Assembly (NCBI GenBank): GCA_934717745.1
Contig: CAKUZB010000002.1
Span: 62,001-126,000, forward strand
Length of the DNA stretch: 64,000 bases
Reading direction: 5' to 3'
From: an uncultured Candidatus Melainabacteria bacterium
Lineage (GTDB): Bacteria > Cyanobacteriota > Vampirovibrionia > Gastranaerophilales > Gastranaerophilaceae
The notes below the pieces were generated by a model that was not told where the DNA came from, ran no database searches, and worked only from the letters and a program-made list of their open reading frames with translations. A program made the position numbers and the translations under genes. Shown here in pieces: positions 7,967-16,643 of the stretch (positions are counted from its first letter, which is position 1; every line of letters begins with the position of its first letter).

Positions 7967-8599
7967 ATGAAAAGAATTATTTTAACAATTTTCATATTAA
8001 TTTTTAGCACAAATTATGGATTTTGTGCCTACGATCCTGCGACAGGAGAAGAAGTTTACGGCTACAAAGGTACTTTGCCTGATGTTACTGAACGTTTTCA
8101 AAAATACATTCCTCAAACTGCACGCCCAAAATTTCAATCGATTGATGCATATAACACTTCAAAAGGCTTCAAACCTGTACCCAGAGATAATCCTACCTAT
8201 GTGAACGTTATTATCAAAAAAGAAAAACTTTCTGATTTTACAAATGACATAAACGAACTAATTCCGGTTGTTGAAAATGTTATTCTTGCAATAAAAAGAA
8301 ATGAAACAGAACAACTTTTTGCAGCGAGAACAAATTACTTATTTGATAATGCAGAAGTCTTAAGAAAAAAATATGAAAACCAACCTGAAAAATACTATCC
8401 CGCTTACAATGCCATTATTTCAGTAAGCAATCACGCAAAAGCACTTGTTTCAATCAGAAACGAAGCGTTGGTTTATAGTGCATATTTGCCATACCAATCT
8501 GACGGATATATGTACAATCCGGCATATATTAACGAGCAACTGGGGTATTTACTAAACGAATTGGAGGAAACAATTAGACTTATGAAAGAAGTTGAATAA
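7967..8599 (+). CDS. Secreted protein of unknown function
   Basis: The protein has 210 residues. Residues 1-20 form a Sec signal peptide (MKRIILTIFILIFSTNYGFC). Cleavage after ...GFCA is plausible; the Cys near the cleavage site leaves a lipoprotein possible, but the lipobox is weak. The mature part is polar and mostly helical after residue 80, with a Tyr/Pro-rich stretch near 175-190 and an acidic helical tail. I do not recognise a domain. It converges directly on the next gene: the two stop codons abut with no base between. Confidence 0.7.
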   Translation: MKRIILTIFILIFSTNYGFCAYDPATGEEVYGYKGTLPDVTERFQKYIPQTARPKFQSIDAYNTSKGFKPVPRDNPTYVNVIIKKEKLSDFTNDINELIPVVENVILAIKRNETEQLFAARTNYLFDNAEVLRKKYENQPEKYYPAYNAIISVSNHAKALVSIRNEALVYSAYLPYQSDGYMYNPAYINEQLGYLLNELEETIRLMKEVE

Positions 8600-8917
8600 T
8601 TATTCCGGTAAATATTTTTTCCAATGTTCATCTAAATCTTTTATGAACCTATGAGCGTCCAACACGTCATCTTTTGAAATTGGCGGTAAATCTTCAATCA
8701 TACGTAATTCGATTCTTTCTTTATCAAAAAATTCCGCATTAAGATTTTTTGTTCCGATAAAAGCAACACCGAAATCTTTATCGCAAAAATTACAATGCAA
8801 ATTGACAACAAGTATACCTTCCTCTCGTCGCAAAATTTTTATTGAGTCCTCATTAAAATCTGATTTACAACGAGAACAACAAAGTTTTTTAAACATTGCT
8901 TCAATTTTCTTGCTCAT
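8600..8917 (-). CDS. Small zinc-ribbon protein of unknown function
   Basis: The protein has 105 residues from the ATG at 8917. Two Cys pairs near the N-terminus (CSRC about 15-18, CNFC about 43-46) flank beta-like segments, which suggests a zinc ribbon. The C-terminal half is charged and helical (DAHRFIKDLDEHWKKYLPE). No known family is recognised. The track start at 8935 adds MRYNEY, but that reading passes through the TATAAT box; the ATG at 8917 has the box exactly 6 nt upstream. Confidence 0.65.
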   Translation of the reverse strand: MSKKIEAMFKKLCCSRCKSDFNEDSIKILRREEGILVVNLHCNFCDKDFGVAFIGTKNLNAEFFDKERIELRMIEDLPPISKDDVLDAHRFIKDLDEHWKKYLPE

Positions 8918-8923
8918 ATATTC

Positions 8924-8929
8924 ATTATA
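8924..8929 (-). promoter_or_regulatory. -10 hexamer of a leaderless promoter (zinc-ribbon gene)
   Basis: A consensus TATAAT on the minus strand, spacer GAATAT (6 nt), then the ATG at 8917. There is no Shine-Dalgarno. Confidence 0.55.
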
Positions 8930-9003
8930 TCTCAAAATTCAGGTTTAAAAAATATGTACTTGTGGAACATAAATATTAGTTACCTAACGTTTGGAGCCTG
9001 CCT

Positions 9004-9099
9004 ATGTTTTCTCTTACTATTGTATCCTTTGGATTTGTCGTCTACGCTGCGTGCGTAATTATTCCTAGTATTTTAGACGAATTAGTAAACTCTCATTAA
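9004..9099 (+). CDS. Possible 31-residue membrane peptide upstream of rsmH
   Basis: A short open frame begins MFSLTIVSFGFVVYAACVII and ends with a polar DELVNSH tail, so it would form one transmembrane helix. GGAG lies 7 nt before the ATG, a normal Shine-Dalgarno spacing. It fills most of the gap between the divergent zinc-ribbon gene and rsmH, and its stop lies 24 bp before the rsmH start. No homologue is recognised. The rsmH promoter would lie just after its stop. Confidence 0.4.
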   Translation: MFSLTIVSFGFVVYAACVIIPSILDELVNSH

Positions 9100-9111
9100 C
9101 TTCTTTTGTGT

Positions 9112-9117
9112 TAAAAT
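9112..9117 (+). promoter_or_regulatory. -10 hexamer of a leaderless promoter (rsmH)
   Basis: TAAAAT, preceded by TGT (extended -10), then the 6-nt spacer TCTTTT and the ATG at 9124. Confidence 0.5.
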
Positions 9118-9123
9118 TCTTTT

Positions 9124-10056
9124 ATGGAATTTCAACACTATACAGTTATGAAAAACGAAGCCGTAGATGCTCTTAATTGCACCGACGGTCGTATTTACGT
9201 GGATTGCACACTCGGTGGCGGAGGTCATAGTGAACTTATTTTGCAACGTATTCAACCAAATGGAAGACTAATTGCCTTTGATATTGATGATGATGCAATA
9301 AGTTTTGCAAAAGAAAGACTAAAAGATTACAAAAACTTAACAATAGTAAAAGATTCTTATACAAATATTAAGAAAGTTTTACAAGATTTAAAAATTGATA
9401 AAATAACTGGCGGAATCCTTTTTGACTTGGGGGCTTCGTACCATCAACTAACAAAACAAGAAAGAGGATTTTCTTTTTCAAAAGACGCACCTTTGGACAT
9501 GAGATTCAATAAAGATGCAGAGTTTAGTGCTTATGATGTGATAAACACCTATTCTGAAGCGGATTTGGTACGTATTTTTAGTGAATATGGTGAAGAACAT
9601 TTTTCTAAACGAATTGCCAAAGCAATTATTACCCAAAGGCATGTAAAATCAATTAAAACCACCGTTGAACTTGCAGAAATTATCAAAAACGCAGTACCTC
9701 CGGCAAAAAGCCGTATTCACCCTGCTACAAGAGTGTTTCAGGCTGTTAGAATTGAAGTAAATAACGAATTAAAAAATATTAAAAATACATTGAATGATGT
9801 GTTGGATTTATTAGATTATGGTGCTATAATAAGTATTATAAGTTTTCATTCACTTGAAGACAGAATTGTAAAAGAGCAATTTAAGTATTATTCATCAAAA
9901 TGTCATTGCCCTAGAGAGCAGTTGATATGCACATGTGAACCACCAAAACTTGAATTAGTGAACAAAAAACCAATCTGTGCAAGTGAACAAGAACTAAAAG
10001 AAAACCCACCTTCTCGAAGTGCAAAACTTAGAGTTGCAAAGTTCATTAAAAAATAA
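9124..10056 (+). CDS. rsmH: 16S rRNA m4C1402 methyltransferase RsmH (MraW)
   Basis: The protein has 310 residues, the normal family length. The SAM-binding motif CTLGGGGHSE is near 29-38, followed by DIDDDAI, FDLGASYHQL and the C-terminal ISFHSLEDRIVK signature. The conserved tail PPSRSAKLRVAKF is intact. It methylates N4 of C1402 in 16S rRNA. As in most bacteria it opens a division and cell-wall cluster (ftsL, ftsI, murE), but mraZ is not upstream. Confidence 0.95.
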   Translation: MEFQHYTVMKNEAVDALNCTDGRIYVDCTLGGGGHSELILQRIQPNGRLIAFDIDDDAISFAKERLKDYKNLTIVKDSYTNIKKVLQDLKIDKITGGILFDLGASYHQLTKQERGFSFSKDAPLDMRFNKDAEFSAYDVINTYSEADLVRIFSEYGEEHFSKRIAKAIITQRHVKSIKTTVELAEIIKNAVPPAKSRIHPATRVFQAVRIEVNNELKNIKNTLNDVLDLLDYGAIISIISFHSLEDRIVKEQFKYYSSKCHCPREQLICTCEPPKLELVNKKPICASEQELKENPPSRSAKLRVAKFIKK

Positions 10057-10103
10057 TGACGTGGGTATGTGTATTAGAAAATCTCGGGTAGGACGTAAAA
10101 AAG

Positions 10104-10556
10104 TTGCAACAAGAATTGCTACATTTAACATATAATGAATTTAATGAACTGGAAACATACGAGTTTGAACTTCCTCAAGACACAGTTATCGAAGGTGTTT
10201 TTAAACAAGAGGATAACGAACGACAAATGGCTATCAGAAAATTAAATTTTACTTTATGTATCATACTTGCAGTATTTATCACAGTAACAACAATTAGTTA
10301 CTACTTTGCAACTGCAACTGAAATGAAATTAAACGATATAAGCCGAGAAACAACTGTTTTTAACGACGAAAATGCTGAACTTGAAAATCAACTTGATAAA
10401 TTGAAATCGTTTAACAATGTTGACAAATCTGTTTCTCAAAACAACATGTTAACAAAAGCAAAACAAGTTATTGAAGTTCAAGAGGTTAACTCTACCGGCA
10501 CTGCAAAAAAATCATTAGATAGCCAAAAGATTTTTGACTGGGCAATCGGTTACTAA
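10104..10556 (+). CDS. ftsL: FtsL-like divisome protein
   Basis: The protein has 150 residues. A cytoplasmic head (about 1-48) is followed by one transmembrane helix (about 49-72, TLCIILAVFITVTTISYYF) and a coiled-coil-like stretch with spaced leucines (about 76-105). This bitopic build, between rsmH and ftsI, is that of FtsL; sequence similarity in FtsL is low by nature. The start is TTG with GTAGGA upstream; an in-frame TAG at 10089-10091 excludes a longer start. FtsL would bridge FtsB and the septal PBP. Confidence 0.7.
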   Translation: MQQELLHLTYNEFNELETYEFELPQDTVIEGVFKQEDNERQMAIRKLNFTLCIILAVFITVTTISYYFATATEMKLNDISRETTVFNDENAELENQLDKLKSFNNVDKSVSQNNMLTKAKQVIEVQEVNSTGTAKKSLDSQKIFDWAIGY

Positions 10557-10574
10557 ACAGCAAAATATTTTATA

Positions 10575-10603
10575 TACACACTTTGTAGTCCTTATGGTAA
10601 AAT
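10575..10603 (+). promoter_or_regulatory. Probable internal promoter before ftsI
   Basis: TACACA (10575-10580), a 17-nt spacer, and TAAAAT (10598-10603) with an extended TGG just upstream. The transcript would begin about 12 nt before the GTG and keep its Shine-Dalgarno. Confidence 0.4.
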
Positions 10604-10621
10604 ATATACAGGGTACAAAAC

Positions 10622-12361
10622 GTGGCACGAACTAAGTTAGAAAAAGAAGAAAAACTTAAAAATTTTGATAAACGACTTGGTTGTTGGCAAGTTGCTTTCG
10701 CTATGTTTGCGGTAGGCTTGATTATCCACTTATTTTTTATACAGGTCATTGACATAAAACATTTACGACTTAAAGCGAAAAAACAAAGACTTGCACAAAG
10801 TTTTGTTTTAAGAGGCGATATTTACGATAGAAACGGCATAAAACTTGCATCTGACAAGGTTTTGTTTGATGTTTATGCAAGAACACCTGATTATGAACAC
10901 ACCCCTGAAGAACTTGCAAATATGCTTGCACCTATTTTAAAAATGCCAAAATCAACACTGGTACAAAAACTCAGACGAAAAGACATTATGATTTCGTTGA
11001 AGAAAAATGTTGACAGAAGTACACGTGATGAAATTGCAAAACTTCATTTAAGAGAAATTCCTCTTGATAAAAAAAGTATCAGAATATACCCACAAGGTTC
11101 GCTTGCAGCACATGTTTTAGGTTATTATAACTTTGATGCAGATATTGCTGCCGGAGTTGAATTAACCGCAAAAAATAAATTAGAACTTGTTGATAATAAT
11201 GTTTCCGTTGAAAAAACCCCAAAAGGCGACATTATTTATGGATTTAACACTGACCCACTGGCTACAACTCGCCCTATAAAAGGTAAAGACGTTACTTTAA
11301 CCATTGATACGGCTATTCAACACGTTTGCGAGCAAGAATTATACAAGGTAATATATAAGACAAAGGCTTTAAGAGGCACTGTAATCGTAGTTAACCCTAA
11401 AAATGGCGAAATTTTAGCCTACGCAGTATATCCTTATTACGACCCGAACAACTTCAAAAAAGCGACTTATAACCAAATTAAAAACTGGACACTAACTGAC
11501 GTATTTCCTCCGGGTTCTACATTCAAAGTTATAACAGTCGCATCTGCAATGGAATTGGGTAAAATTAATGCAAACTCAAAAATCAACGATACAGGTAAAA
11601 TCAAAGTTGGTTGGTGGGATATTGAAAATTACGACTACAAAAAACGCCCAAAACCAGGTATGATTTCATTAGAATATTTATTTGAACACTCCAGTAATGT
11701 AGGTTCTGTTAGAGTTGCCCAAACAATGACTTCAAAAGAGTTTTATGATATTTTGAAAAAATTTGGAATTGGTACAATCACAGGAATTGACCTTCCCGGA
11801 GAATCTCGAGGTATTATGAAACCTGCAAACAAATGGGATACTTCAGACCACGCATCAATGGGTTACGGATACGGGGCATCAGTAACCGCAATTCAAATGG
11901 TTGCAGCCGTTTCAGCACTTGCAAATAATGGTGTTAGAATAACTCCTCATATCATAAAATATTCACCTGACGAAGCCACAAATAAAATTCATTCTGTTCA
12001 AGTTTTGAAACCTGAAACTGCAAAGGCTGTAACTAAAATCTTGACAAACAGTATCAATCAGGGTAAATCTCAAATTAAGATGGAAAAATTTAATGTTGCC
12101 GCTAAAACAGGAACATCTAAAAAACCTAAAGAAGACGGTAGCGGTTATACAAGCAAATATTATACTTCAATCGTAGGCTATTTACCATCATCAGACCCTC
12201 AAGTTCTGATTTATGTAATGGTTGACTCTGCTCAAGGTGGAAACGTTTGGGGTAGTACAGTTGCAGCACCTATTTTTAAAGAAATTTCTTCTCAAGTTGC
12301 AAGAATTATGAATTTAAAACCGGATAAAAATATATCAGAAACAATAAAAGGAGTAGATTAA
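10622..12361 (+). CDS. ftsI: Septal class B penicillin-binding protein (FtsI/PBP2-type transpeptidase)
   Basis: The protein has 579 residues. After one N-terminal membrane anchor (about 22-42) comes a dimerisation domain (RGDIYDRNGIKLA near 60), then the transpeptidase domain with active-site Ser in PGSTFKV, an SSN motif in EHSSNVGS and KTGT near 494. It cross-links septal peptidoglycan. No PASTA domain is present. The start is GTG with CAGGG 8 nt upstream. MurE follows at a 3-nt distance, consistent with a dcw-type operon. Confidence 0.92.
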   Translation: MARTKLEKEEKLKNFDKRLGCWQVAFAMFAVGLIIHLFFIQVIDIKHLRLKAKKQRLAQSFVLRGDIYDRNGIKLASDKVLFDVYARTPDYEHTPEELANMLAPILKMPKSTLVQKLRRKDIMISLKKNVDRSTRDEIAKLHLREIPLDKKSIRIYPQGSLAAHVLGYYNFDADIAAGVELTAKNKLELVDNNVSVEKTPKGDIIYGFNTDPLATTRPIKGKDVTLTIDTAIQHVCEQELYKVIYKTKALRGTVIVVNPKNGEILAYAVYPYYDPNNFKKATYNQIKNWTLTDVFPPGSTFKVITVASAMELGKINANSKINDTGKIKVGWWDIENYDYKKRPKPGMISLEYLFEHSSNVGSVRVAQTMTSKEFYDILKKFGIGTITGIDLPGESRGIMKPANKWDTSDHASMGYGYGASVTAIQMVAAVSALANNGVRITPHIIKYSPDEATNKIHSVQVLKPETAKAVTKILTNSINQGKSQIKMEKFNVAAKTGTSKKPKEDGSGYTSKYYTSIVGYLPSSDPQVLIYVMVDSAQGGNVWGSTVAAPIFKEISSQVARIMNLKPDKNISETIKGVD

Positions 12362-12364
12362 TCT

Positions 12365-13828
12365 ATGCTTATGGAATTAGACAAAATAATAGAAAATATA
12401 GATTGTGAAAAAATAAATTACAAAAATGTAGAAATTACAGGTTTATCTTACAATTCAAAAACGACAGATGCAGGAAACCTTTTCATTTGCCTTGTAGGTG
12501 AAAATACAGACGGACACAATTACGTAAAATCCGCAGAAGAAAATGGTGCTGTTGCATTAGTTGTTGAGCATAAAGTTGAGTCCGATTTACCACAAATTAT
12601 AGTTAAATCTACAAGACATCAAATCGCAGATTTTGCTGATGCGTTTTATGGTTCTCCGTCAAAAGATATTAATTTAATAGGAATTACAGGTACTAACGGA
12701 AAAACAACTGTTACTCACTTAATTCAAAGAATTTTTGAATATCACGAAAAAAGATGTGCTTTAATCGGAACTCTAGGCTACAAATTAAATTCAAAAGATT
12801 TTTATAGAGAAGCAAAACACACAACTCCACAAGCACCTGAATTACAAAGATTATTACATCAAATAAAATTTGAAAACCATATTGATAATGTTGCAATGGA
12901 AGTAAGTTCTCATGCTTTAGAGCAAAGACGTGTTGGAAATTGCCAATATAAAGGGGCTGTTTTAACAAATTTAACTCAAGACCACTTAGATTATCACATC
13001 ACAATGGACAATTACTTTGAAGCAAAGGCCATTTTATTCAGAAACTTACCACAAAATGGTTTTGCTATAATTAATGCAGATGATGAATACGCTCAAAGAT
13101 TTATCAGTGTTGTTCCTCAAGGGGTTAAAGTTTACACTTACGGCATTAAAAATTCAGCCGATTTTGTTGCTCAAGACATTGAATTTACAACTGATGGTGC
13201 AAGATTTAATTTAAAATTCAACAACGAATTATATGAAGTTAAACTTCACATGAACGGAATGTTCAGCGTTTATAACGTATTAGCATCTCTTGCAACTGCG
13301 TACACTCAAGGATTTGACATCAAATCTTCAATAAAATCATTAGAAGATGTAAAAGGTGTTGCCGGCAGATTTGAAATTGTACACAAAAAACCTATCGTAA
13401 TTGTTGATTACGCACACACTCCGGACGGACTTGAAAATGTGTTAAAAGCAGGCAGAGAAATCACACCAACAGGTGGTAATCTGATTTGTTTATTCGGTTG
13501 CGGTGGTGATAGAGATGCAACAAAACGTCCAAAAATGGGGGCTATCGCTGAAAAATTAGCAGATAAAGTTATAGTAACCAGCGATAATCCAAGAAGTGAA
13601 TCGCCTGACCAAATTATTTCTGACATTATGACAGGATTTGAATCTGTTAATTCAGACAAAATTGTTGTTGAAAGCGATAGAGGAAAAGCAATTGCTCTTT
13701 TGAAAAATTTCAGCAATGAAAACGACGTTGTAATTATCGCCGGAAAAGGACACGAAGATTATCAAATATTAAAAAATAAAACAATTCATTTTGATGATAG
13801 AGAAGAAGCGAAAAAGGTTTTCGGTTAA
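12365..13828 (+). CDS. murE: UDP-MurNAc-L-Ala-D-Glu:meso-diaminopimelate ligase MurE
   Basis: The protein has 487 residues. The Mur ligase P-loop GITGTNGKTT is near 103-112, and central and C-terminal Mur domains follow. The sequence SDNPRSE near 402-408 carries the DNPR motif typical of meso-DAP-adding MurE enzymes, so the stem peptide should contain DAP as in cyanobacteria and gram-negatives. The start at 12365 has GGAG upstream; a second ATG two codons on is possible. Its stop overlaps the start of the NagA-like gene (TAATG). Confidence 0.93.
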   Translation: MLMELDKIIENIDCEKINYKNVEITGLSYNSKTTDAGNLFICLVGENTDGHNYVKSAEENGAVALVVEHKVESDLPQIIVKSTRHQIADFADAFYGSPSKDINLIGITGTNGKTTVTHLIQRIFEYHEKRCALIGTLGYKLNSKDFYREAKHTTPQAPELQRLLHQIKFENHIDNVAMEVSSHALEQRRVGNCQYKGAVLTNLTQDHLDYHITMDNYFEAKAILFRNLPQNGFAIINADDEYAQRFISVVPQGVKVYTYGIKNSADFVAQDIEFTTDGARFNLKFNNELYEVKLHMNGMFSVYNVLASLATAYTQGFDIKSSIKSLEDVKGVAGRFEIVHKKPIVIVDYAHTPDGLENVLKAGREITPTGGNLICLFGCGGDRDATKRPKMGAIAEKLADKVIVTSDNPRSESPDQIISDIMTGFESVNSDKIVVESDRGKAIALLKNFSNENDVVIIAGKGHEDYQILKNKTIHFDDREEAKKVFG

Positions 13829-14787
13829 TGTATATTGAAAACGTAAAAAAAAGCAAATTAATTATAGAACAACACTTTCATGGTGCTTATGGCGTAGATT
13901 TTGCAAACTGCACAGTAGAGGAAGTTTTATATTTGGCTGAAAAACTTTTATATCATGGAATCGGAGGATTTTTTCCAACCTTTGCAACCGACACTGTTGA
14001 AAACATAAAAAAACAAATTGAAGTTATAAAAACTGCTTCAAAAAAACAGACAACAAATCAAGCAAAAATCCTTGGAATTCACCTTGAGGGTATCTTCTTA
14101 AATCCCGAAAAGAAGGGTATTCATGACGAAAAACAATTTTTAGATTTAACGATTGAAAATTTTCAAAAAATTGAAGATAATTTCATTAAAATTGTAACTC
14201 TTGCACCTGAATTAGACAAAAATTTCGAACTTATTCAATATTTAAAAAACAAAGGAATTAAAGTTCAAGCAGGACACTGTACCGGCGGAGATTTAGACGA
14301 ATGCGACGGAGTTACACATTTATTTAATGCAATGAGTCCTATCACACACAGAGGCAAATCTACAGCCCTTTCAGGCTTAATAAACGACAATCTTTATACT
14401 GAAATTATCGCAGATGGAGTACATTTTAGCGACGATACTTTAAAATTAATCCTAAAATCAAAACCTCACGATAAAATTTTACTAATTTCAGACTGTTTGC
14501 CAATTACAAACAGCGATATGACAGAAATGAATTTTTGTGGTAAAAAGATTTATTACGACGGTAAAAAAGCCACAGACAGTAATAAAGTTATTGCCGGAAG
14601 CACAAATTTGCTTGACAAAATCATCAAAAGATTATTAAATATGAACATTGATGCATTTCAATTTATTGAAAATTCATACAACTATCATAACATTGAACTC
14701 AATGGATATGTCTGGTGGAACGACCAATTAGAAATTATTGCTGTAGAAAAAGAAGGACACGTTCTTTATAGAAAAGATTACATGTAA
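13828..14787 (+). CDS. nagA: Short NagA-like N-acetylglucosamine-6-phosphate deacetylase
   Basis: The protein has 319 residues against about 380 for the family. The metal-dependent amidohydrolase barrel is recognisable: HFHGAYGVDF at 17-26, GIHLEGIFLNP near 88, AGHCTGG, THLFNAMSP, IADGVHF and ISDCLP carry the usual His/Glu/Asp ligands. The N-terminal half of the small beta-sandwich found in NagA is missing, and the barrel begins within 20 residues. It would convert GlcNAc-6-P to GlcN-6-P. Coupling to murE by a stop/start overlap suggests a role in feeding or recycling amino sugars for the wall. Confidence 0.8.
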   Translation: MYIENVKKSKLIIEQHFHGAYGVDFANCTVEEVLYLAEKLLYHGIGGFFPTFATDTVENIKKQIEVIKTASKKQTTNQAKILGIHLEGIFLNPEKKGIHDEKQFLDLTIENFQKIEDNFIKIVTLAPELDKNFELIQYLKNKGIKVQAGHCTGGDLDECDGVTHLFNAMSPITHRGKSTALSGLINDNLYTEIIADGVHFSDDTLKLILKSKPHDKILLISDCLPITNSDMTEMNFCGKKIYYDGKKATDSNKVIAGSTNLLDKIIKRLLNMNIDAFQFIENSYNYHNIELNGYVWWNDQLEIIAVEKEGHVLYRKDYM

Positions 14788-14795
14788 GGATAATT

Positions 14796-15056
14796 ATGGA
14801 AAACAACAACAACCCGAGAAAAATTGAGGGGGCATATAATCCAACTTTAAAAAAGAAACAAAATCCATATTATAGTAGAGAATACTACCAAATATTTTTT
14901 ACCATAATGATTTTGACATTCACACTTACATTTTGGCTTTGTAATTTCACAAAATTAAAAGAATTATTCCAAACAATTGCCCTATCCGCACTCGCAATTG
15001 CAATTGCAGAATTTTTCACGAGAAGTTATTTTAAATATAAAAATAATAATAAATAA
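14796..15056 (+). CDS. Small membrane protein of unknown function
   Basis: The protein has 86 residues: a polar N-terminal 30, then two hydrophobic segments (about 32-50 and 58-72) and a basic tail. AAGGA precedes the ATG. It is the last gene of the rsmH-murE-nagA unit and is followed at once by a bidirectional terminator. No family is recognised. Confidence 0.6.
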   Translation: MENNNNPRKIEGAYNPTLKKKQNPYYSREYYQIFFTIMILTFTLTFWLCNFTKLKELFQTIALSALAIAIAEFFTRSYFKYKNNNK

Positions 15057-15060
15057 ACTA

Positions 15061-15101
15061 AAAAACACCGCCGAGTGATTTCATCACTCGGCGGTGTTTT
15101 T
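15061..15101. terminator. Bidirectional intrinsic terminator
   Basis: Perfect 18-bp inverted repeat (15061-15078 and 15084-15101) with 5-nt loop TTTCA, a GC-rich core and A/T tails on both sides. It serves the converging 14796-15056 gene and lysS. Confidence 0.92.
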
Positions 15102-15107
15102 TATAAA

Positions 15108-16613
15108 CTATTTAATATTTTTCATTGTTGGGAATGCGATTACATCTCTAATAGTTTGAGAGTCAGTTAATAACATAACCAAACGGTCAATACCCATACC
15201 CATACCACCTGTTGGAGGCATACCGTATTCTAATGCTTCAATAAAATCTTCATCGTATTCCATAGCCTCTTCGTCGCCATTGGCTTTATTCAAGGCTTGT
15301 GCTTCAAATCTTGCTCTTTGGTCAATTGGGTCAGTCAATTCAGAGAAAGCATTTGCAATTTCCCAACCGTTAACACGAGTTTCAAAACGTTCTGTTAAAC
15401 GTTTATTATCTCTGTGAACTTTTGCAAGAGGTGAAATTTCAAGAGGGTAGTCAATAATGTGAACAGGTTGAATTAAACTTGGTTCAACTTTTTCTTCGAA
15501 CACTTTATCAATAACTTTGCCCCAAGAATCACAATCTTCAGCATTTACACCAATTGATTTTGCTAATTTTAAAGACTCATCTAAAGTTTCACAAGTATTA
15601 AAATCAGCACCAGTATATTCTTCAACTGCACCAATCATAGTTTTTCTATCCCAAGGTGGAGTTAAATCAATTTCATGTTCGCCATATTTAATTTTTGTTG
15701 TACCTAAAACTTCTTGTGCAACATAAGCAACCATATTTTCAGTCAATTCCATCATATCATTATAATCTGCGTATGCTTGATACAACTCAATCATTGTAAA
15801 TTCAGGATTGTGGCGAGTATCAATACCTTCATTTCTAAAACATTTACCTATTTCATAAACTCTTTCAGAAACACCACCAACAATTAGACGTTTTAAATAT
15901 AATTCAAGAGCAATTCTCATTGTCATATCCATATCTAAAGCATTATGATGAGTTTTAAAAGGTCTTGCATTTGCACCAGAAGCAACAGTTTGAAGAATTG
16001 GAGTTTCAACTTCCAAATAATTTCTTTTTGCCAAAAATTCTCTAATTTTTGATATAATTAAACTTCTTTTTCTGAAAGTTTCTCTTGTTTCTTCATTTAC
16101 AATTAAATCTACATAACGTTGTCTGTATTTAGTTTCTACATCTGTTAAACCATGGAATTTTTCCGGTAACGGCAATAATGCTTTACACAAAACAGTGTAT
16201 TCTGTTGCTTTAATTGAAAGTTCGCCACGAGGAGTACGTCTGATAGTACCTTTAAAACCAACAATATCACCAACATCAACAAGTTTTAGCATTTTGAAAT
16301 TTTCATCACCCAAATTTTGTTTGTGTGAGAAAATTTGAATTTTACCGGTATCGTCCATCAAATCAATAAACATACCGGTATTTCTCATAGCCATTACACG
16401 ACCTGCAACAGAGTATTCATCTTCTGTTTCTTCACCTGCTTGCAAGTCTTTATATTTTTCTTGTAATTCACTGGCACTTGCAGTTTTTTCATATTTATAA
16501 GGATATGGATTAATTCCTTTTTCTGCAAAATCTGTTAACTTTTGAACTCTAACTTGTCTAATGTTCTCTTTTGGAGAAATTGATTCTTTGTTTTTGTTTT
16601 CTTCTTGTGTCAT
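15108..16613 (-). CDS. lysS: Lysyl-tRNA synthetase, class II
   Basis: The protein has 501 residues. It has an N-terminal OB-fold anticodon-binding domain (about 60-150, with SVAGRVMAMRNTGMFIDL), then the class II catalytic core with motif 1, motif 2 (FRNEGIDTRHNPEFTMIELY) and motif 3 (GMGIDRLVMLLT). It charges tRNA-Lys. AAGGA precedes the ATG. It lies 30 nt downstream of the PBP1A gene on the same strand. Confidence 0.96.
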   Translation of the reverse strand: MTQEENKNKESISPKENIRQVRVQKLTDFAEKGINPYPYKYEKTASASELQEKYKDLQAGEETEDEYSVAGRVMAMRNTGMFIDLMDDTGKIQIFSHKQNLGDENFKMLKLVDVGDIVGFKGTIRRTPRGELSIKATEYTVLCKALLPLPEKFHGLTDVETKYRQRYVDLIVNEETRETFRKRSLIISKIREFLAKRNYLEVETPILQTVASGANARPFKTHHNALDMDMTMRIALELYLKRLIVGGVSERVYEIGKCFRNEGIDTRHNPEFTMIELYQAYADYNDMMELTENMVAYVAQEVLGTTKIKYGEHEIDLTPPWDRKTMIGAVEEYTGADFNTCETLDESLKLAKSIGVNAEDCDSWGKVIDKVFEEKVEPSLIQPVHIIDYPLEISPLAKVHRDNKRLTERFETRVNGWEIANAFSELTDPIDQRARFEAQALNKANGDEEAMEYDEDFIEALEYGMPPTGGMGMGIDRLVMLLTDSQTIRDVIAFPTMKNIK

Positions 16614-16643
16614 TTTATCTTCCTTTTTTCTTAATAAGTTCGT

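Noticed and set aside
10069..10137. 22-codon basic frame (MCIRKSRVGRKKVATRIATF...) between rsmH and ftsL
   Set aside because: It overlaps the ftsL start, lacks a convincing ribosome site, and ftsL has its own SD with TTG.
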